Positions 18,189 to 26,339 of a DNA stretch of 64,000 bases are shown piece after piece. Source of the stretch: Pseudomonas flexibilis (lineage in GTDB: Bacteria > Pseudomonadota > Gammaproteobacteria > Pseudomonadales > Pseudomonadaceae). The stretch covers positions 62,001 to 126,000 of the forward strand of contig NZ_JRUD01000014.1 of the NCBI RefSeq assembly GCF_000802425.1, in the 5' to 3' direction. The position numbers and the translations under genes are program-made. Position 1 is the stretch's first letter. Every line of letters starts with the position of its first letter. The notes under the pieces are model-generated. The model saw only the letters and a list, made by a program, of their open reading frames with translations. It did no database searches and was not told where the DNA came from.

Positions 18189-18908
18189 CTACACCTGCCC
18201 CAATACCTCCTGGCTCAACCATTCCTTCACCGTCTGCATGTGCACCTGCTCCTGCTGGAGCGCCTTGCCGAAGGAGTCGGCGATGTCGCCCTGGCCGGAG
18301 GCGTTGGCCAGGTCGATGAGCAGTTCCCAGCCGGCGTTGTCGCTGAGCTCGGCGGTGAGCAAGGCGTTGAGGCATTGGGCGAGGCTGGTGCGCGGGTCGG
18401 CGATGGTTTCCATCACGCCCATGTTGATGCAGCCGGCCACGTCGGCGCAGGGGGTCATGGCGGTGGGGTCGGCGCCCAGTTTCTCCATGGCGGCGGTAAC
18501 CAGGCCCAGGTGCTCGGCCTCTTCCTGGCGAAAGTGCTGCAGGGTCTGCAGCATCGCTTTGTCCAGCGTGTCGATGGCCTTGGCCTTGGCCAGCAAGGCG
18601 TCATAGAGGCGCACGCCGCCGCGCTCGAAGGCCAAGCGCTCGCCGAGCTTGTCGATCAGCACTTCCGGGCTGACGCCGACCAGCTTGTTGACCGCCGTTT
18701 TCAGCATGCCCTTGGCCGATCCGGGAACCGGCACCGAGCCGATGGAGTCGGCCTTCGCCGCTTCCCGGGTGCGCACCAGGGCGAGTTTTTCCGGGCCGCC
18801 CGGTACGTCTGGCGGTACCTCGCGGGTGGCCTTGAGTTGCGCTTCGCTGTCCTTGGGCGACATCTGCGCGCCGGTGACGTTGTGTCCCATCTTGACTGCG
18901 GTCTGCAT
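18189..18908 (-). CDS. Ferritin-like domain protein (239 residues)
   Basis: Not a named gene. Residues ~85-235 form a four-helix ferritin-like domain with a complete diiron ligand set: Glu95 on helix 1, Glu130-x-x-His133 on helix 2, Glu187 on helix 3 and Glu220-x-x-His223 on helix 4. The first ~80 residues are low in hydrophobics, rich in Pro and charged residues and probably flexible. No signal peptide is seen. It starts 10 bases after the stop of the 390-residue ferritin-like gene, so the two are one transcription unit. Oxygen- or iron-handling is likely; the reaction is unknown. Confidence 0.82.
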   Translation of the reverse strand: MQTAVKMGHNVTGAQMSPKDSEAQLKATREVPPDVPGGPEKLALVRTREAAKADSIGSVPVPGSAKGMLKTAVNKLVGVSPEVLIDKLGERLAFERGGVRLYDALLAKAKAIDTLDKAMLQTLQHFRQEEAEHLGLVTAAMEKLGADPTAMTPCADVAGCINMGVMETIADPRTSLAQCLNALLTAELSDNAGWELLIDLANASGQGDIADSFGKALQQEQVHMQTVKEWLSQEVLGQV

Positions 18909-18918
18909 GGTGAGGTCC

Positions 18919-20091
18919 TCAGGAGGCTTTCTTCAGACTGAGTTCGGTTCCCGGCGTCCATTGGTAGCCGGCGGATACGGTTTCCGAAGCGACGCCATCG
19001 GCGTGCAGCTGCTTGCGGTAGTCCTTGCTGGCCTTGCCCTCGTCCTTGCGATCGACGAACTGGTGCCCTTTGGCGCGCAGGTCGATTTCCGCGGCCAGGG
19101 TCTTGCGCACGAACTCGCGCTGGCTCTTGAACTCGATGAGCCTGGGCACCGAGCCCTGGAGCACTTCGGCCGGGTCGCGCCCCTCGTGCTTCTTGAACAG
19201 CTCGCTGACCAGGTTCAGGTGGCCCAGCTCGTAGTCGACGAAGCGTTCCCAGATCGCCTTGATGCGCGGGTTCTCCTCCTGCTCCATGCAGCTGTGGTAG
19301 GCATAGATTTCCATGGCCTCGTGGATCAGCCATTTCTCCAGGAAGCTTTCATCCGGGTCCTGCAGCGAGCCGTACTGGGTGACGTGCTGCTCCTCCACCG
19401 AGGCGATCTCGGCGTACAGCTGGCGGGCCAGCGGATCGGAGAAGGTCGGCCCGATGGTCATGTAGTAGTCGTGGGTCTGGTATTCGGCGGCAGTGATCAT
19501 CGCCGCGTGGATCTTGGTGATCAGCGCGGCGCTGTCGCGCTGGTAGGAGTCCCGCAGGTCGTCTTCCGGGGCGCGATGGTGATCGGTGGTCGGCCGGCTG
19601 GGGATGATGTCGGTGTAGCCCTGCAGAATGTTGTTGGCGTCCTTGCCCTCCAGGCGGTCGAGCATCGCCGAGTAGCGATACAGGTGGTCGAAATCCTCCA
19701 GCAGGCCGAAGCGGTAAGTCTGCGCCTGGTAAGGATCGGGCTCGGTCTGCGCCACGGCGGCGGTGACCTCGATGGCCACCTGTTCGTAGGCGACCGTGGT
19801 TTCCAGCGGGGAGTGGTCGGCCGAGAGCAGCCAGTTGACCATGGTCGCCTGGTGCTGCTCGGCGCGTCTTACCTGGGCGAGGGCTTCGCGCAGCGGGCCA
19901 TGGAACCGCGCGCCGATGTTCTTCAGGCGCAACGCATCCATCTCGATGCCGTTCATGAGGATGATGCGCACCCGGGTGAAGGCATCGTCATCAAGCTTGC
20001 TGATGGGCCTGGTCGCCATTTCCCGCCAGGTGAATTTCTGTTTGGCCAGGGGCGTACCCTTGCCGTCGAACAGGCTGGTCAGGGTATCCAT
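18919..20091 (-). CDS. Tandem ferritin-like protein (390 residues)
   Basis: Not a named gene. Two helical halves can be read. The C-terminal half has a full ferritin-type diiron pattern: Glu203, Glu233-x-x-His236, a glutamate in HEAMEIYAYH (Glu258 or Glu261) and Glu288-x-x-His291. The N-terminal half shows a related but altered series: Glu50, Glu78-x-x-Gln81, Glu108, and Glu132 with Asp135-His136. This suggests duplication with one diverged site. The start ATG at 20091 has a strong GGAGG. It is first in a two-gene unit and divergent from the DUF892 gene. A general ferritin-like fold is well supported, the function is not. Confidence 0.78.
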   Translation of the reverse strand: MDTLTSLFDGKGTPLAKQKFTWREMATRPISKLDDDAFTRVRIILMNGIEMDALRLKNIGARFHGPLREALAQVRRAEQHQATMVNWLLSADHSPLETTVAYEQVAIEVTAAVAQTEPDPYQAQTYRFGLLEDFDHLYRYSAMLDRLEGKDANNILQGYTDIIPSRPTTDHHRAPEDDLRDSYQRDSAALITKIHAAMITAAEYQTHDYYMTIGPTFSDPLARQLYAEIASVEEQHVTQYGSLQDPDESFLEKWLIHEAMEIYAYHSCMEQEENPRIKAIWERFVDYELGHLNLVSELFKKHEGRDPAEVLQGSVPRLIEFKSQREFVRKTLAAEIDLRAKGHQFVDRKDEGKASKDYRKQLHADGVASETVSAGYQWTPGTELSLKKAS

Positions 20092-20280
20092 TCGTACCTC
20101 CGGTTTGTCAGGGAGCCGCCGTGAGGGGCACCTTTCCCTGATTCAGCCGCGGGGAGGGAGTTGCAGCCATTCGATGGGCGGCACTCGCGGCCGGCCAGGT
20201 GCTCCATCTGTCCTCTTTCCTGAACACCCCGGGGCGCCACCGGCTCTCAGAAGCTCACCTGCATCGGGAGGCGCGAAGCA

Positions 20281-20790
20281 ATGGCTACCCCACAAGAAAA
20301 CCTGCTCGACTGGCTGCGCGATGCGCATGCCATGGAACAACAGGCCGAGACAATGCTCACCTCCCAGGTCGAGCGGCTGGAGCATTACCCGGAGCTGCGT
20401 GCCCGCATTCAGCAGCACCTGGAAGAAACCCACCACCAGCGGGCCCAGCTGGAAACCTGTCTGCAGCGCCTGGGCAGCAGCCCGTCCACGCTCAAGGACA
20501 TTTCCGGCAAGGTCATGGCCTTCGGGCAGGGCATGGCCGGCATGATGATGAGTGACGAGGTCATCAAGGGCGCCATGAGCGGCTACGTGTTCGAGAACAT
20601 GGAAATCGCCTCGTACACCGTGTTGATCGAAGCCGCGAAGGTCGCCCAGGACACCGAGACCCACCGGGTCTGCGAGGCGATCCTGCATCAGGAAATCGCC
20701 ATGTCCGACTGGCTGCGCCAGCATCTGCCGGAACTCACCCAGGCCTTCCTGCGCCGTTCCGCAGCACCGGAAACGGAGGCCAAGCGCTAG
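20281..20790 (+). CDS. DUF892/YciF-type ferritin-like protein
   Basis: A 169-residue helical-bundle protein of the DUF892 (YciE/YciF) family, linked in enterobacteria to stress responses. The ligand pattern is Glu19, Glu48-x-x-His51, Glu108 and Glu138-x-x-Met141, so the last histidine is replaced by methionine. A methionine-rich stretch (GMAGMMM) sits near residue 88. The start ATG follows GGGAGGCGCGAAGCA. It is divergent from the two other ferritin-like genes, 189 bases away, and is followed 98 bases later by the hemolysin III-type gene. Confidence 0.85.
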   Translation: MATPQENLLDWLRDAHAMEQQAETMLTSQVERLEHYPELRARIQQHLEETHHQRAQLETCLQRLGSSPSTLKDISGKVMAFGQGMAGMMMSDEVIKGAMSGYVFENMEIASYTVLIEAAKVAQDTETHRVCEAILHQEIAMSDWLRQHLPELTQAFLRRSAAPETEAKR

Positions 20791-20888
20791 GCCGGAGGAC
20801 ATCGCCGTCAGGGATGACGACCGAAACCGTCACTGCCTGTTCACGTCGGCATGCTTATACTGGCGGCGCACGGAAAAGGAGAAACGGC

Positions 20889-21506
20889 ATGTATCACGGT
20901 GAACGCTTCAACGCCTGGAGCCACCTGGCCGGGGCCCTGCTGGCCCTGACCGGCTCGGTGTGGCTGATCGTGCTCAGCAGCCTGGATGGCGATCCCTGGA
21001 AGATCGTCGGGGTGTCCATCTACGGCGCCACGCTGCTGCTGCTCTACACCATCTCGACCGTCTACCACAGCGTGCGCGGACGGGCGAAGCGCATCCTGCG
21101 CAAGCTGGACCACCTGTCCATCTATCTGCTGATCGCCGGCAGCTACACGCCCTTCTGCCTGGTGACGCTGAATGGCGCCTGGGGCTGGACGCTGTTCGGC
21201 ATCGTCTGGGGTCTGGCGATCATCGGCATGCTGCAGGAGATCAAGCCACGCTCGGAAGCCCGCGTCCTGTCGCTGGTGATCTACGCGGTGATGGGCTGGA
21301 TCGTGCTGATTGCCATCGGCCCGCTGCTGCGCAACCTGGGCGGCGAAGGCTTCGCCTGGCTGCTGGCCGGCGGCGTGGTGTATACGGCGGGCATCGTGTT
21401 CTTCGTCTACGACACACGCTTTCGCCACTGGCACGGCATCTGGCACCTGTTCGTGGTCGGTGGCAGCTCGCTGCACTTCGTGGCCATTGGCGGATATGTG
21501 ATCTAG
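20889..21506 (+). CDS. Hemolysin III / PAQR-family membrane protein
   Basis: A 205-residue integral membrane protein with seven hydrophobic segments. Family histidines and polar residues are present: YHS after helix 2, LDH at helix 3 (RKLDHLSIYLLIAGSYTPF) and the C-terminal HGIWHLFVVGGSSLHF that would bind a metal. PAQR proteins include adiponectin receptors and bacterial hemolysin III, with proposed hydrolase activity on lipids. The start is the ATG at 20889 with AAGGAGAAACGGC; the frame is open further upstream to 20814 without such a site. Haemolytic activity should not be assumed. Confidence 0.9.
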   Translation: MYHGERFNAWSHLAGALLALTGSVWLIVLSSLDGDPWKIVGVSIYGATLLLLYTISTVYHSVRGRAKRILRKLDHLSIYLLIAGSYTPFCLVTLNGAWGWTLFGIVWGLAIIGMLQEIKPRSEARVLSLVIYAVMGWIVLIAIGPLLRNLGGEGFAWLLAGGVVYTAGIVFFVYDTRFRHWHGIWHLFVVGGSSLHFVAIGGYVI

Positions 21507-21641
21507 TTCCTTGCATGAAGTGACCCGCATCGCTCCCGCCGCGATGCTCTGGCACGCTATTTCCCGCCGCTTTCCCGTAGAATGCTTCGCGCATGCGCAG
21601 CCCCCGGTGCGCATAACCTGACTTCCATTCGCGGAGCATCG

Positions 21642-22655
21642 ATGCCCATGTCCATCCTGTCCCAGCTGCGAAACCTTGCGGCCAGCGCCAGCCTCGCCCT
21701 GCTGGCAGCGCCGGCGATTGCCGCCGCCCCGTCCGCCGATCTCAAGCCGGAGAGCGGTACCGTCAAACTCGGCATGCAACCCTGGCTGGGCTATGGCCAG
21801 TGGTATGTCGCCGACGAGCAAGGCCACTTTGCCGCCAATGGTCTGCAGGGGGTGGAGCTGATCAACTTCAACGAAGACAAGGACATGAACGCGGCGCTGG
21901 CCAGCGGGCGCATCGACGCCGGCAACCTGGCCACCCACACCGCCATGGCCATGGTCTCCGCCGGCCTGCCGGTGAAGATCGTCATGCTGCTGGACCAGAG
22001 CACCAGCGCCGATGCGCTGATCGTCGATCCGTCCATCAAGACCCTGGCCGATCTCAAGGGCAAGGCCGTGGCCTACGAGGAAGGCACCACCAGCGACATC
22101 CTGCTGCACAGCGCGCTGGCCAAGGCCGGCATGACCCTGGCGGATATCCGCCCGGTACCGATGCCCGCCTCCTCGGCCGGCAGTGCGCTGATCGCCGGCC
22201 AGGTGCCGGCCGCCGTCACCTACGAGCCGTACCTGAGCGTGGCCGCCCAGCAGAATCCGAACATCCGAACCCTGTACCAGGGCTCCGACGATCCGGGCCT
22301 GATCAGCGACGTGCTGGTGGTGCGCGACGAGATGCTGCAGAAACGTCCCGGCCAGGTACTGGCGCTGCTGCGCAGCTGGGAAGCGGCCTACCGCTTCTAC
22401 CAGGCCAACCCGCAACAGGGCCAGGCGATCATCGCCCGTGGTGTCGGCGCCAGCGCCGACGAGCTGGACAGCGCGTTCGCCGGGGTGAAGTTCTACTCGC
22501 TGGCCGACAACCAGCGCGACCTGCAGGTGCAGGGCGAGTTCATCAACACCAGCATGCGCCACATCACCAAGGCCGCCGGCGATGCCGGCCTGCTGCCGCA
22601 ACCGGTATCTCCTGCCCAACTGCTCGACACGCGATTCGTCGAAGCCCTGAAGTGA
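21642..22655 (+). CDS. ABC transporter substrate-binding protein, NitT/TauT type
   Basis: A 337-residue periplasmic binding protein with a signal peptide ending near AIAAAPSA (residues 25-31). The mature start VKLGMQPWLGYGQWYVADEQGHFAANGL is typical of the nitrate/sulfonate/taurine (NMT1-like) family. It is the first gene of a four-gene set with a permease, an ATPase and glycerate kinase. The start ATG at 21642 has CGGAG; further ATGs upstream at 21582 lack support. Its ligand is unknown. A perfect hairpin follows the stop codon, probably raising its expression over the downstream genes. Confidence 0.88.
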   Translation: MPMSILSQLRNLAASASLALLAAPAIAAAPSADLKPESGTVKLGMQPWLGYGQWYVADEQGHFAANGLQGVELINFNEDKDMNAALASGRIDAGNLATHTAMAMVSAGLPVKIVMLLDQSTSADALIVDPSIKTLADLKGKAVAYEEGTTSDILLHSALAKAGMTLADIRPVPMPASSAGSALIAGQVPAAVTYEPYLSVAAQQNPNIRTLYQGSDDPGLISDVLVVRDEMLQKRPGQVLALLRSWEAAYRFYQANPQQGQAIIARGVGASADELDSAFAGVKFYSLADNQRDLQVQGEFINTSMRHITKAAGDAGLLPQPVSPAQLLDTRFVEALK

Positions 22656-22662
22656 GCCCCCG

Positions 22663-22690
22663 CACCGCCCCGCCGGACTGCGGGGCGGTG
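22663..22690. other. Intercistronic hairpin after the binding-protein gene
   Basis: Perfect 11-bp stem CACCGCCCCGC / GCGGGGCGGTG with a 6-base loop in the 43-base gap before the permease gene. There is no T-run, so partial termination or mRNA 3'-end stabilisation is more likely than full termination. Confidence 0.65.
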
Positions 22691-22698
22691 TTCTCGAC

Positions 22699-23499
22699 AT
22701 GACTCAGCGCTCCTCCCTGTTCACCATCGGCCAGCCACCCGGCCGCCGCAGCTACTGGCTGATCGGGCTCGGCGTCTTCGTCCTGCTCGGACTGGCCTGG
22801 TACCTGTCCACCGCCTCGGGCCTGGTGCCCAGGCTGTTCCTGCCGGCCCCGGCGGACGTCCTGGCCCGCATGCTGTCGCTGGCAGCCGACGGCACCCTGT
22901 GGGCCGACCTGAAGGTCAGCCTGTACCGCATCGGCGTGGCCTTCCTGATCTCCTCGGCCATGAGCATCGTCATCGGCACCCTGGCCGGTTGCTACGGCTT
23001 CTGGAAGGCGGCCAGCGAGCCGCTGGTGGACTTCATCCGCTACATGCCGGTGGTGGCCTTCGTGCCGCTGACCATCCTCTGGGCCGGCACCAGCGATGTG
23101 CAGAAATTCCTGATCATCTGGATCGGCACTTTCTTCCAGCAGGTGCTGATGATCATGGACGCGGTCAAGCGCGTGCCGCCGGACTTCATCGGCCTGGGCC
23201 GCACCTTGGGCATGCGCGATCCGGCCATCCTGCTGCGCATCGTGCTGCCCAGCGCCCTGCCCGGCATCTGGGATGCCCTGCGCATCAGCCTCGGCTGGGC
23301 CTGGACCTGGCTGGTCCTGGCCGAGCTGGTGGCGGCGACTTCCGGCCTGGGCTACCGCATCACCGTCTCGCAGCGCTTCTTCCAGACCGACACCATCATC
23401 GGCTACATCCTGCTGCTGGGCCTGCTGGGGCTGGTCACCGACCAGCTGATGCGCGCCGCAGAGCGCGTGCTGTTCCGCTACAACCGGAGACGTCGCTGA
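22699..23499 (+). CDS. ABC transporter permease, NitT/TauT type
   Basis: A 266-residue inner-membrane permease with about six hydrophobic segments and the EAA motif region GLGRTLGMRDPAILLRIVLPSALPGIWDALRI. It follows the SsuC/TauC pattern, with FLPAPADVL near the N-terminus. The stop overlaps the ATPase start (TGATG), so the two are translationally coupled. It forms a homodimeric channel for the substrate delivered by the upstream binding protein. Confidence 0.92.
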   Translation: MTQRSSLFTIGQPPGRRSYWLIGLGVFVLLGLAWYLSTASGLVPRLFLPAPADVLARMLSLAADGTLWADLKVSLYRIGVAFLISSAMSIVIGTLAGCYGFWKAASEPLVDFIRYMPVVAFVPLTILWAGTSDVQKFLIIWIGTFFQQVLMIMDAVKRVPPDFIGLGRTLGMRDPAILLRIVLPSALPGIWDALRISLGWAWTWLVLAELVAATSGLGYRITVSQRFFQTDTIIGYILLLGLLGLVTDQLMRAAERVLFRYNRRRR

Positions 23500-24266
23500 T
23501 GGCCACCCTGGAAATCCGTGGACTCAACAAGAGCTTCCCCCACGGCCGTGAGCAACGTCAGGTGCTGCGCGACATCGAGCTGACCCTGCACGACAACGAA
23601 TTCGTCTCGCTGGTCGGCACCTCCGGCTGTGGCAAGAGCACCCTGCTGTCGATCGCAGCCGGCCTGGAAGGCTTCGACAGCGGCCAGGTGCTGGTGGATG
23701 GCGAGCCGATTCGCGGCGCCGGCCTGGACCGCGGCGTGGTGTTCCAGTCCTACACCCTGCTGCCCTGGTTGAACGCGCGGGAGAACATCGAGTTCGCCCT
23801 CAAGGCCGCTGGTCGCACCCGTGGCGAGTGCCGGCGCATCGCCGACGAGCACCTGCAACTGGTGGGCCTGAACGATTACGCCGAGGCCTACCCGAACGAG
23901 CTGTCCGGCGGCATGAAGCAGCGCGTGGCCATCGCCCGGGCGCTATCCTACCGGCCGAAGATCCTGCTGATGGACGAGCCCTTCGGCGCGCTGGACGCCA
24001 TGACCCGCCATCAGATGCAGGAGCTGCTGACGCGCATCTGGGAGCATCATCGCCTGACGGTGATGTTCGTCACCCACGACATCGAGGAGGCGGTCTACCT
24101 GTCCGACCGCATCGTGGTGATGGGCCGTGGCCCGGGGCACATCAAGGCCAGCTTCCCCGTCGAACTGGGCCGCCCGCGCCACGAGGAGATGGCGACCAGC
24201 ACCGCCTTCATCGCGCTGCAGCGCCAGGTCCTCAAGGCGATTCGCGAGGACGAGCGCCAGCCCTAG
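23499..24266 (+). CDS. ABC transporter ATP-binding protein, NitT/TauT type
   Basis: A 255-residue ATPase with Walker A GTSGCGKST, signature LSGGMKQRVAIARAL, Walker B ILLMDEPFGALDA and the H-loop FVTHDIEEAVYLSDR, as in SsuB/TauB/NrtD. The start ATG at 23499 overlaps the permease stop by one base. The reading frame stays open further upstream inside the permease gene, which is a shadow. It is followed 11 bases later by glycerate kinase. Confidence 0.94.
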   Translation: MATLEIRGLNKSFPHGREQRQVLRDIELTLHDNEFVSLVGTSGCGKSTLLSIAAGLEGFDSGQVLVDGEPIRGAGLDRGVVFQSYTLLPWLNARENIEFALKAAGRTRGECRRIADEHLQLVGLNDYAEAYPNELSGGMKQRVAIARALSYRPKILLMDEPFGALDAMTRHQMQELLTRIWEHHRLTVMFVTHDIEEAVYLSDRIVVMGRGPGHIKASFPVELGRPRHEEMATSTAFIALQRQVLKAIREDERQP

Positions 24267-24277
24267 CGGAGTCGCCC

Positions 24278-25411
24278 ATGAAGATCGTCATCGCTCCGGA
24301 CTCGTTCAAGGAAAGCCTCGCCGCCGCACAGGTGGCCGAGGCCATCGCGCGAGGCTGGCGAGCGGTGTTCCCGGACGCCGAGTGCCTGCTGCGACCGATG
24401 GCCGACGGTGGCGAAGGCACGGTGGACGCGGTGCTGGCGGCAGTGGGTGGCGAACGGCGCACCTGCACGGTCAGCGGCCCGCTGGGCACGCCCGTCGAGG
24501 CCCACTGGGGCTGGCTCGCGGACGACAACGCAGTGATCGAGATGGCGGCCGCCAGTGGTCTGCATCAGGTGCCCCCGGAGCAGCGCGACATCCTGCGTGC
24601 CTGCAGCGCGGGGACCGGTGAGCTGATTCGCCAGGCCCTGGACGCCGGCGCGCAGCGCATCATCCTCGGTCTGGGCGGCAGCGCCACCAACGATGGTGGC
24701 GCCGGCCTGCTGCGCGCCCTGGGTGTGCGTCTGCTGGACAGCGCCGGGCAGGCGCTGGCGCCCGGTGGCGCGGCGCTGGCCCAACTGGCGGAAATCGATC
24801 TGTCCGGGCTGGACCCGCGCCTTGCCCAGGTGGCGGTGCTGGTCGCGGCGGACGTGGACAACCCGCTGTGCGGCCCGCACGGTGCCTCCGCGGTGTTCGG
24901 CCCGCAGAAAGGTGCCAGCCCGGAGCAGGTTTGCCTGCTGGATGCGGCGCTCGCCCATTACGCCGCGCGGATGGCTGCCGCGCTGGGCACGGATCATTCG
25001 ACCGAGCCGGGTGCGGGCGCGGCCGGCGGTTTGGGCTTTGCGGCGCGCGCCCTGCTGGGTGCCCGCTTCCGACCCGGCATCGAGGTGGTCGCCGAGCTCT
25101 GCGGCCTGGCCGACGCCATGCAGGGTGCTGCGCTGGTGATCACCGGCGAGGGTCGCCTGGATGCACAGACCCTGCACGGCAAGACCCCGCTGGGCGTGGC
25201 CCGTATCGCCCGCGCCGCCAGCGTGCCGGTGATCGCCCTGGCCGGCAGTTTGGGCGAGGGCTACCAGCGCCTGTACACCGCCGGCATCACCGCGGCCTTC
25301 AGCCTGGTGCCCGGCCCGACCACGCTGGAGCAGGCCTGCACCGATGCGGCCGGTCTGCTGCAGGCCCGCGCCACCGATATTGCCCGACTCTGGCAGGCTG
25401 CCCGCCACTGA
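24278..25411 (+). CDS. Glycerate kinase (GlxK/GarK family)
   Basis: A 377-residue glycerate kinase of the class found in GlxK/GarK, which phosphorylates D-glycerate to 2-phosphoglycerate. The opening MKIVIAPDSFKESLAAAQVA and the glycine-rich LGLGGSATNDGGAGLLRALG (about residues 128-147) are diagnostic. The start is the ATG at 24278, 11 bases after the ATPase gene. It is not accompanied by the usual glyoxylate carboligase or tartronate semialdehyde reductase genes. Its position after an importer suggests the imported compound may feed into glycerate (inference). Confidence 0.93.
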   Translation: MKIVIAPDSFKESLAAAQVAEAIARGWRAVFPDAECLLRPMADGGEGTVDAVLAAVGGERRTCTVSGPLGTPVEAHWGWLADDNAVIEMAAASGLHQVPPEQRDILRACSAGTGELIRQALDAGAQRIILGLGGSATNDGGAGLLRALGVRLLDSAGQALAPGGAALAQLAEIDLSGLDPRLAQVAVLVAADVDNPLCGPHGASAVFGPQKGASPEQVCLLDAALAHYAARMAAALGTDHSTEPGAGAAGGLGFAARALLGARFRPGIEVVAELCGLADAMQGAALVITGEGRLDAQTLHGKTPLGVARIARAASVPVIALAGSLGEGYQRLYTAGITAAFSLVPGPTTLEQACTDAAGLLQARATDIARLWQAARH

Positions 25412-25417
25412 CGCATC

Positions 25418-25436
25418 CGGGCCACTCCATGGCCCG
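25418..25436. terminator. Hairpin after glycerate kinase
   Basis: Perfect 7-bp stem CGGGCCA / TGGCCCG with a 5-base loop just after the glycerate kinase stop. No clear T-run, so modest support as a terminator. Confidence 0.45.
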
Positions 25437-25553
25437 CTGAGGCATTCTGTCACGCACTCGCACTGCTCCGCTCCGAGCCGAGCGGATACCATGTCGCCCG
25501 CCGGCAATCCCCATTCCAGACGCCGGCGCACGCTGGATGTCGAGGAGTCGAAC

Positions 25554-26240
25554 ATGACACAGAGGGTTTGGGACCTGCCGCTGCGGCTATTTCACTGGTT
25601 GCTGGTGCTGAGCGTGACGGGTGCGATCGCGACAGGCTTGGCCGGCGGCAACTGGATGAGCTGGCACGCCGATCTGGGCATGCTCGTCGCCGGCCTGCTG
25701 GTGTTCCGCCTGCTCTGGGGCCTGCTGGGCTCCACCTATGCCCGCTGGAGCGCCATCGTCAGCGCGCCGCTCGCAATGGGCCGCTACCTGCGCGGCGAAT
25801 GGCGCGAGCCGGGTCACAACCCGCTGGGCGCGCTGTCCGTGCTGGCCCTGATCGCGGTGCTGATCGCCCAGACGGCAACCGGTCTCCTGGCCTATGACGA
25901 CATCGCCCTGCGTGGCCCGCTGGCCCGCCTGGTGGACACCGAAACCAGCCTGTGGCTGACCGACATCCACCGCCAGCTGAAGAACCTGCTGATGCTGCTG
26001 GTCGGGCTGCATATCCTGGCCATCCTGGCGTATCAGCTGCGGGGCAAGAAACTGGTGCAGGCCATGCTGCATGGCCGTGACACGGAGATGGCACCGGAAC
26101 AGGCCGCCCGTGGCGGTAGCCTGGTTGCGTTCCTGTTCGCCCTGCTCATCAGCCTGGCGGCGGTCTGGGCGCTGCAGCAGGCGCCACAGTGGCTGGAACC
26201 GCCGAAACCGGCCACCCCGCCGCCGGCGTTGAGCTGGTAA
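25554..26240 (+). CDS. Cytochrome b561-type membrane protein
   Basis: A 228-residue di-haem b-type membrane cytochrome with four core hydrophobic helices plus one near the C-terminus. Candidate haem ligands are His14, His38, His139 and His153. It carries a Pro-rich tail (PPKPATPPPALSW). The family moves electrons from the membrane to c-type partners or the reverse. The neighbouring convergent gene encodes a cytochrome c', a frequent partner of this b561 type. The start ATG at 25554 has GAGGAGTCGAAC; no promoter was identified. Confidence 0.9.
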   Translation: MTQRVWDLPLRLFHWLLVLSVTGAIATGLAGGNWMSWHADLGMLVAGLLVFRLLWGLLGSTYARWSAIVSAPLAMGRYLRGEWREPGHNPLGALSVLALIAVLIAQTATGLLAYDDIALRGPLARLVDTETSLWLTDIHRQLKNLLMLLVGLHILAILAYQLRGKKLVQAMLHGRDTEMAPEQAARGGSLVAFLFALLISLAAVWALQQAPQWLEPPKPATPPPALSW

Positions 26241-26292
26241 CGCGGTCGGCGCTTTTTCCGGCCGCCGCAACCTGCACGGGACATCCCAAACA

Positions 26293-26320
26293 AAAAGGCC
26301 GATCGAATGATCGGCCTTTT
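26293..26320. terminator. Bidirectional terminator
   Basis: Perfect 12-bp stem AAAAGGCCGATC / GATCGGCCTTTT with a GAAT loop, flanked by A and T runs, between the convergent cytochrome b561 and cytochrome c' genes. It should stop transcription in both directions. Confidence 0.9.
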
Positions 26321-26339
26321 GCGTAACGCTGCGCTCCGC

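Noticed and set aside
20841-22700. Minus-strand frame of about 620 codons across hemolysin III-type gene and binding-protein gene
   Set aside because: It spans two real genes and their gap, which no antisense gene would be expected to do, and lacks any motif.
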